From Aliirhizobium smilacinae (GTDB taxonomy: Bacteria > Pseudomonadota > Alphaproteobacteria > Rhizobiales > Rhizobiaceae): 64,000 nt of DNA. Below the pieces are notes generated by a model. The model worked only from the letters and a program-made list of their open reading frames with translations. It was not told the origin of the DNA and did not search any database. The stretch is from contig NZ_VDMN01000001.1 of the NCBI RefSeq assembly GCF_006335145.1, positions 2,108,001 to 2,172,000 on the forward strand, given 5' to 3'. The position numbers were made by a program, and so were the translations under genes. Shown here piece by piece: positions 60,491 to 64,000 of this stretch. Every line of letters starts with the position of its first letter. The first letter of the stretch is position 1.

Positions 60491-62221
60491 TCAGAACAGG
60501 GCGTCGTCGATGTCATCGTCGCTCATCACGGCAGCAACCACCGCCGTCTCGGCCGGAGGTGCGGTTCCCAGAATGGCTGCATGCAGCTCGCGTTCGGAGA
60601 CCATCGTATAAAGCCGGGCGATGCGACCGCCAAGATCGGCCAGCGCCGGCTCCAGCCCGGCTGACGGCTCGGCAATTTCGACCATAGAGATTTCATCGGC
60701 GCAGCTGCGCAGGACTTCGCCGAGTTCGGCCTGAAAATCGAGACGCGAAAGGCAATTCTCCATCTGATCGATGGCGACACCGCTCTGCTCGCTCAGCGCA
60801 TCCATCTCGCTATCCATCCGGTCGCCGACGGCGCGGATATTCTGCATTGCCCTGGCCAAACGATCGTCCAGCAGTTCCTGACCGCCATCATCATGGCCGA
60901 TATCGAGCTTGTCCGAGGCCGTTTCCAGGGTTTTCAGCTCGACCAGCACGTTCTCTGCGGTTTCATCCAGCCGCGCTGCGAAATTGCGCAATTCTGCCGT
61001 GACGACGTTGAGCGCCTTGCCGTGCTCTCCGATCTTGCCGCAGCGAAGATTGGTGTTCAATGCCATATAATGGATGTCGGTGCGCACCAACTGCAGCAAC
61101 CCGACGCCATTGATGAGTTCGCGAACCGTGGTTCCGGTCGAGCGGCTGAGTTCGCCCGCCTCCAGCGCGACGGCTTCGATCTCGCTTACCGCTTCGCGGG
61201 CCACGCCGACATTGCCTTCCAGGCGGCGCATCGCGTTGTCGCCGCCACTTTCGGTCATCACCCGGCGCAGGCTATCGATCTCGGCGAGGTCCGAACGAAA
61301 GCTCGCGACGGTCTTGACGATCTTTGCCGTGTCGCGGTCGAAATCGTCGATCGACTGGCTGAGCTGCAGAGCGACGAGGTTGGTGATGATCGATGACAGA
61401 TTTGCCCTGTCTTCCGCCGTCAGCGTTGCCGCCTCGGTTTCAACATAGCTTTCCATGAGTGATAGCGAACTCTGGCAATGTTCGATACGCTGGCGGGTGA
61501 TGTCGCCGATCTGCATCGCCGACAGAACGGAAGCCAGCTTGCCCTGAATGCCGGCCGCAATCTTGCGAACCCGTGCCGCCCGCTCGACAAGCACTTTCTG
61601 CTGCGTGCTGATTTCGGCACCGCCCGTCGAAAGACCCGTAACGATGTCGGGAATGGTCGCTTCATATCGCTGAATGGTGGTCGCGCCGCGTTCCATGACG
61701 GAACCCAGACCGGAGCCGAGAGACTTCAGCTGGTCGCCGAACTCGTTCACCTGCCTTGTGCCGGTGTGGATGCGTTCGAGAATCTCTTCGGCAAATCCGG
61801 CAAAATCATCAATGCCTGCCCCGGTGATCTTGGCCGTCACCGCGAACGTGCGCAGATAACGCATGGTTTCCTGCATGTCGGCCACATGCGGACGAAGATT
61901 GCGTTCCGCCCCCGAGATATCGACAAAACCCGCCTGGCGCGCGGTTTCGATCTTGCTGAGTTCGGAAAGCCGGCCAACCGTTTGCTGCAGTTCGGCCATG
62001 GTCTTGGCTGCGGTTTCCTCGTCGAGCGATCCGGTGATCTGGTCGAGTGATCCGGTCAGCTTGTTGAGGACGTCCAGAACGGAAAGAAGTGCCGCACCAC
62101 CGTCGAGGAAACGCTCTTCCAGACGAACTCGTGCCGTCTCCATCCGCTCCACGAGGCCCGAAACCGGGGCCAGACCTTCAAAAAGCTCGGTCCTATTCAC
62201 CAAAACTGCCGCAACTGCCAC
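60491..62221 (-). CDS. Soluble MCP-like chemosensory protein with CheZ-like signature and CheY-binding-type tail
   Basis: No membrane helix, mostly helical, 576 residues (579 if counted from GTG 62230). I prefer GTG 62221 because AAAGG lies 9 bp before it; GTG 62230 touches that site. The region YMALNTNLRCGKIGEHGKALNVVTAELRNFA (388-418 in the 579 count) matches the MCP signalling tip (usual form ALNAAIEAARAGE) but is degenerate. Further upstream, SAMQIGDITRQRIEHC contains D243-x3-Q247, the spacing of the catalytic Asp/Gln in CheZ. The C-terminus SDDDIDDALF resembles FliM (SQAEIDALL) and CheZ tails that bind CheY. It is divergent from the STAS-cheY-cheA operon. Motif readings are by eye; function is inferred. 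Confidence 0.8.
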   Translation of the reverse strand: MAVAAVLVNRTELFEGLAPVSGLVERMETARVRLEERFLDGGAALLSVLDVLNKLTGSLDQITGSLDEETAAKTMAELQQTVGRLSELSKIETARQAGFVDISGAERNLRPHVADMQETMRYLRTFAVTAKITGAGIDDFAGFAEEILERIHTGTRQVNEFGDQLKSLGSGLGSVMERGATTIQRYEATIPDIVTGLSTGGAEISTQQKVLVERAARVRKIAAGIQGKLASVLSAMQIGDITRQRIEHCQSSLSLMESYVETEAATLTAEDRANLSSIITNLVALQLSQSIDDFDRDTAKIVKTVASFRSDLAEIDSLRRVMTESGGDNAMRRLEGNVGVAREAVSEIEAVALEAGELSRSTGTTVRELINGVGLLQLVRTDIHYMALNTNLRCGKIGEHGKALNVVTAELRNFAARLDETAENVLVELKTLETASDKLDIGHDDGGQELLDDRLARAMQNIRAVGDRMDSEMDALSEQSGVAIDQMENCLSRLDFQAELGEVLRSCADEISMVEIAEPSAGLEPALADLGGRIARLYTMVSERELHAAILGTAPPAETAVVAAVMSDDDIDDALF

Positions 62222-62246
62222 TTCGGCCACCCTTTACGCTCTGCCG

Positions 62247-62260
62247 GGACTCTTGAGTCC
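62247..62260. repeat. Short inverted repeat upstream of the MCP-like gene
   Basis: GGACTC-TT-GAGTCC, a perfect 6-bp dyad, 26 bp from the GTG start of the minus-strand gene. It could be an operator or a leader hairpin. The rest of the 338-bp divergent region contains the CtrA-like site and no ORF with support. Confidence 0.4.
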
Positions 62261-62485
62261 TTATCGGCAACGATTTGCCCTGTTCATTATGGGACAACTC
62301 TCCGCCAGCCGGAAAAGCCGGTTCTGGGCACGGGTCGTCCTCACATGCGGACAATCTGCGTCGGCGACAGTTAACCGGGTCGAAACAGCCCGCCGGTTTC
62401 GGCGCTCGTGGTTAATTTTCAGAAGATATGAATATGATCTAAATGCGAATGATGACTAATGCACATGAAAACTCACTGGCGCCAA

Positions 62486-62500
62486 TTAACCTCTGATTAA
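62486..62500. promoter_or_regulatory. CtrA-like binding site
   Basis: TTAA-CCTCTGA-TTAA is an exact match to the alphaproteobacterial CtrA consensus TTAA-N7-TTAA. It lies 60 bp upstream of the STAS gene ATG. CtrA directs flagellar and chemotaxis genes in many alphaproteobacteria, so cell-cycle-linked control of this chemosensory operon is a natural inference. Confidence 0.6.
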
Positions 62501-62559
62501 GCATGATGGCCCAAATTTGGCAGGCTATTTCAGCATATTCTAAGGCTTTTGGAGCAGGT

Positions 62560-62889
62560 ATGAATATTGCAGGCCAAAACGAAGCATGCCTCCGCTTGCC
62601 TGAAAACCTGACGGTCCGGGCGATCATCCCGGTGCGCGAGGACATGCTGACATTCATCGACGCACACGAGACCGCCACGATCGAGCTGGCGGATGAGGTG
62701 CAGGTCGACATCAGCTTCATCCAGATCATCGAGGCGGCCCGCGTTTACGCCAGTACGGCCGGCAAGCAGATCACGCTTGCGCAGCCGGCAAGCGGTGCGC
62801 TTCTCGAAACGCTCCGCAGAAGCGGTTTTCTGGAAGGCATGTCGGACGACGACGCGAAATTCTGGCTTCATCAAGGGAAAATTCAATGA
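62560..62889 (+). CDS. STAS-domain protein of the chemosensory operon (CheS/orf2-like)
   Basis: A 109-residue protein resembling STAS/SpoIIAA-type domains: LRLPENLTVRAIIPVREDMLTFIDAHETATIELADEVQVDISFIQIIEAARVYA, with the loop DISFIQ where STAS proteins carry the phosphorylatable Ser. In rhizobial che operons a small orf2/CheS gene precedes cheY1 and CheS aids CheY1 dephosphorylation through CheA; this is the same position. Start ATG 62560, 5 bp after GGAG; an ATG at 62503 is less well supported. Its stop overlaps cheY by 4 bp. Confidence 0.8.
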   Translation: MNIAGQNEACLRLPENLTVRAIIPVREDMLTFIDAHETATIELADEVQVDISFIQIIEAARVYASTAGKQITLAQPASGALLETLRRSGFLEGMSDDDAKFWLHQGKIQ

Positions 62890-63254
62890 GTGCCAACATC
62901 CTGACCGTCGACGATTCGGCGAGCATTCGCCTGACGACGAGGGTCGCGCTTTCCAATGCCGGCTATCAGGTCACGGAGGCCGTCGATGGCGTCGATGGCA
63001 TCGCCAAGCTCAATGCCGGACAGTTCGATTTGGTCGTCACCGACCTCAACATGCCCAACATGGACGGCCTGACGATGATCCGCGAATTGCGGAAACTAAC
63101 GGCACACACGGGCGTTCCGGTGATCTTCCTCACCACCGAATCAGATGGTGAGATCAAGCAGCAGGCCAAGGCCGCCGGCGCGACCGGCTGGCTGACCAAA
63201 CCCTTCGACCCGGAAAGCCTGGTGAAGATCGTCAAGAAGGTGCTCGGCAAATGA
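62886..63254 (+). CDS. cheY: Chemotaxis response regulator CheY
   Basis: A 122-residue single-domain receiver. Acidic pair D9-D10, phospho-acceptor D53 (LVVTDLNMPNMDGL), switch Thr in FLTTES and Lys in WLTKPFDPESL are all present. It sits between the STAS gene and cheA with 4-bp overlaps both sides. Cognate kinase is presumably the CheA that follows. Confidence 0.95.
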   Translation: MSANILTVDDSASIRLTTRVALSNAGYQVTEAVDGVDGIAKLNAGQFDLVVTDLNMPNMDGLTMIRELRKLTAHTGVPVIFLTTESDGEIKQQAKAAGATGWLTKPFDPESLVKIVKKVLGK

Positions 63255-64000
63255 GTTTCCCTGATCCTATCGCAGTATTCAGGACAGAAGCGGCCGAGCT
63301 TCTGGAACAGATCGAAGCGGGGCTTCTCGATCTCAATGTGAATCTCGGCGACAAGGATCAGGTCGACGCGGTTTTCCGCGGCCTCCACACGCTCAAGGGC
63401 TCCGGCGCCATGTTCGGCTTCGAGGCGCTTGCTGCCTTCACCCACCATTGCGAAACGGCCTTCGACCGGGTGCGCAAGGGCGAGGTTCCGGCAACCCATG
63501 CCCTCGTGACCGCCGTTCTCGAAGCCAAGGATCACATGCGGGCGCTGGTGGAAACACCGTCCGGCGACCATGAGGCGATGAGCGAAGCGCTGCTCGTCAA
63601 TCTGCGCCGCGCCGTCGATGGTGGTGGTGATGCCGCCACAGCGCCTGCGGCAGCGCCTCCGGCCCAGACGCTCTACAAGATCCGTTTCAGCCTGCCCCAG
63701 AACGCCATGGCAAACGGCACCAATCCGCTGCCGCTGCTCGATGAATTGCGCGATCTCGGCACCTGCCGCATCGTCGCCGACCGTTCGGGTATCCCCTCGC
63801 TCGACGAGCTCGTTCCGACCGACTTGCACATCTCCTGGGATGTCGAGCTTCTGACAGCCGAGCCGCGATCGGCGATCGACGACGTGTTCATCTTCGTGAT
63901 GGACGACATGGAACTTACGGTCGAAGAGATCGCAGCTCAGGCACAAGCGCCTGCCGTCATCGCACCTGCATCCGTCGCAGCAGCGCCCGTTGCGGCCGCG
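63251..64000 (+). CDS. cheA: Chemotaxis histidine kinase CheA (N-terminal part, cut by the window end)
   Basis: The first 250 codons of a CheA-family kinase, open to the window edge. ATG 63251 overlaps the cheY stop. The Hpt/P1 domain has the phospho-acceptor His46 in FRGLHTLKGSGAMFGF. A Pro/Ala linker (GGDAATAPAAAPPAQ) and a P2-like segment (LYKIRFSLPQNAMANGTNPLPLLDELRDLGTCRIVAD) follow, then another Ala/Pro linker. The N-terminus (MSFPDPIAVFRTEAAELLEQIEAGLLDLN) differs from my recollection of the principal Rhizobium flagellar CheA (MDMNEIKEIFFQECEEQL), so this may be an additional chemosensory system. Confidence 0.9.
   Translation, partial: MSFPDPIAVFRTEAAELLEQIEAGLLDLNVNLGDKDQVDAVFRGLHTLKGSGAMFGFEALAAFTHHCETAFDRVRKGEVPATHALVTAVLEAKDHMRALVETPSGDHEAMSEALLVNLRRAVDGGGDAATAPAAAPPAQTLYKIRFSLPQNAMANGTNPLPLLDELRDLGTCRIVADRSGIPSLDELVPTDLHISWDVELLTAEPRSAIDDVFIFVMDDMELTVEEIAAQAQAPAVIAPASVAAAPVAAA

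Noticed and set aside
62966..63946. 326-codon open frame antisense to cheY/cheA
   Set aside because: cheY and cheA are certain on the plus strand; this frame has no start signal.

Overview
The window is chromosomal DNA from an alphaproteobacterium of the Rhizobiaceae (Rhizobium/Agrobacterium/Neorhizobium-like). The signs are high GC, a 455-residue AroA of the Agrobacterium CP4 type, an Irr-type iron regulator, RIME-like intergenic mosaic repeats, an alpha-r14 (NfeR1-like) small RNA and a CtrA-like site before chemotaxis genes. No insertion sequence, phage or CRISPR array is visible. Nearly all the DNA is coding.

Layout: 0-9.7 kb carries recR, a lytic transglycosylase, an MFS transporter and rimP-nusA-ylxR/ylxQ-infB with a strong terminator. 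9.7-15.6 kb carries kduD, exbB-exbD-tonB, an Ldh-family dehydrogenase, the minus-strand sRNA and a short RNase D. 15.8-22.4 kb carries a large low-complexity protein, the convergent aroA-cmk-rpsA operon, a FYDLN acid-tail protein and tRNA-Ala(GGC). 22.4-33.2 kb is a divergent amino-sugar locus: murQ, sugar ABC transporter and Gfo/Idh dehydrogenase on one arm; kinase, GntR regulator, SIS deaminase and nagA on the other. Near-identical operators sit at both promoters.

33.2-40.4 kb carries a TctE/TctD-like two-component pair, an orphan binding protein and tctCBA. 40.4-45.8 kb is a Liv-type ABC operon ending in glutaminase glsA. 46-51 kb holds assorted metabolic and envelope genes. 51-56 kb holds irr, fabA-fabB (without the fabI I would expect), a hicAB toxin-antitoxin pair, a Sel1-repeat protein and an RsmC-like methyltransferase. 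56-60.4 kb holds pnp, rpsO, truB and rbfA on the minus strand. 60.5-64 kb holds a chemosensory locus: a soluble MCP-like protein divergent from STAS-cheY-cheA (cheA runs off the end).

Two observations stand out. First, the classical rimP-nusA-infB-rbfA-truB-rpsO-pnp operon is split: its halves lie 51 kb apart in opposite orientation, as if the block between them was inverted. Second, the soluble MCP-like protein at 60.5-62.2 kb combines a degenerate receptor tip, a CheZ-like D-x3-Q signature and a C-terminal tail like the CheY-binding peptides of FliM and CheZ, right beside a cheY. It may be a combined signalling and CheY-phosphatase component in a lineage that usually lacks CheZ.
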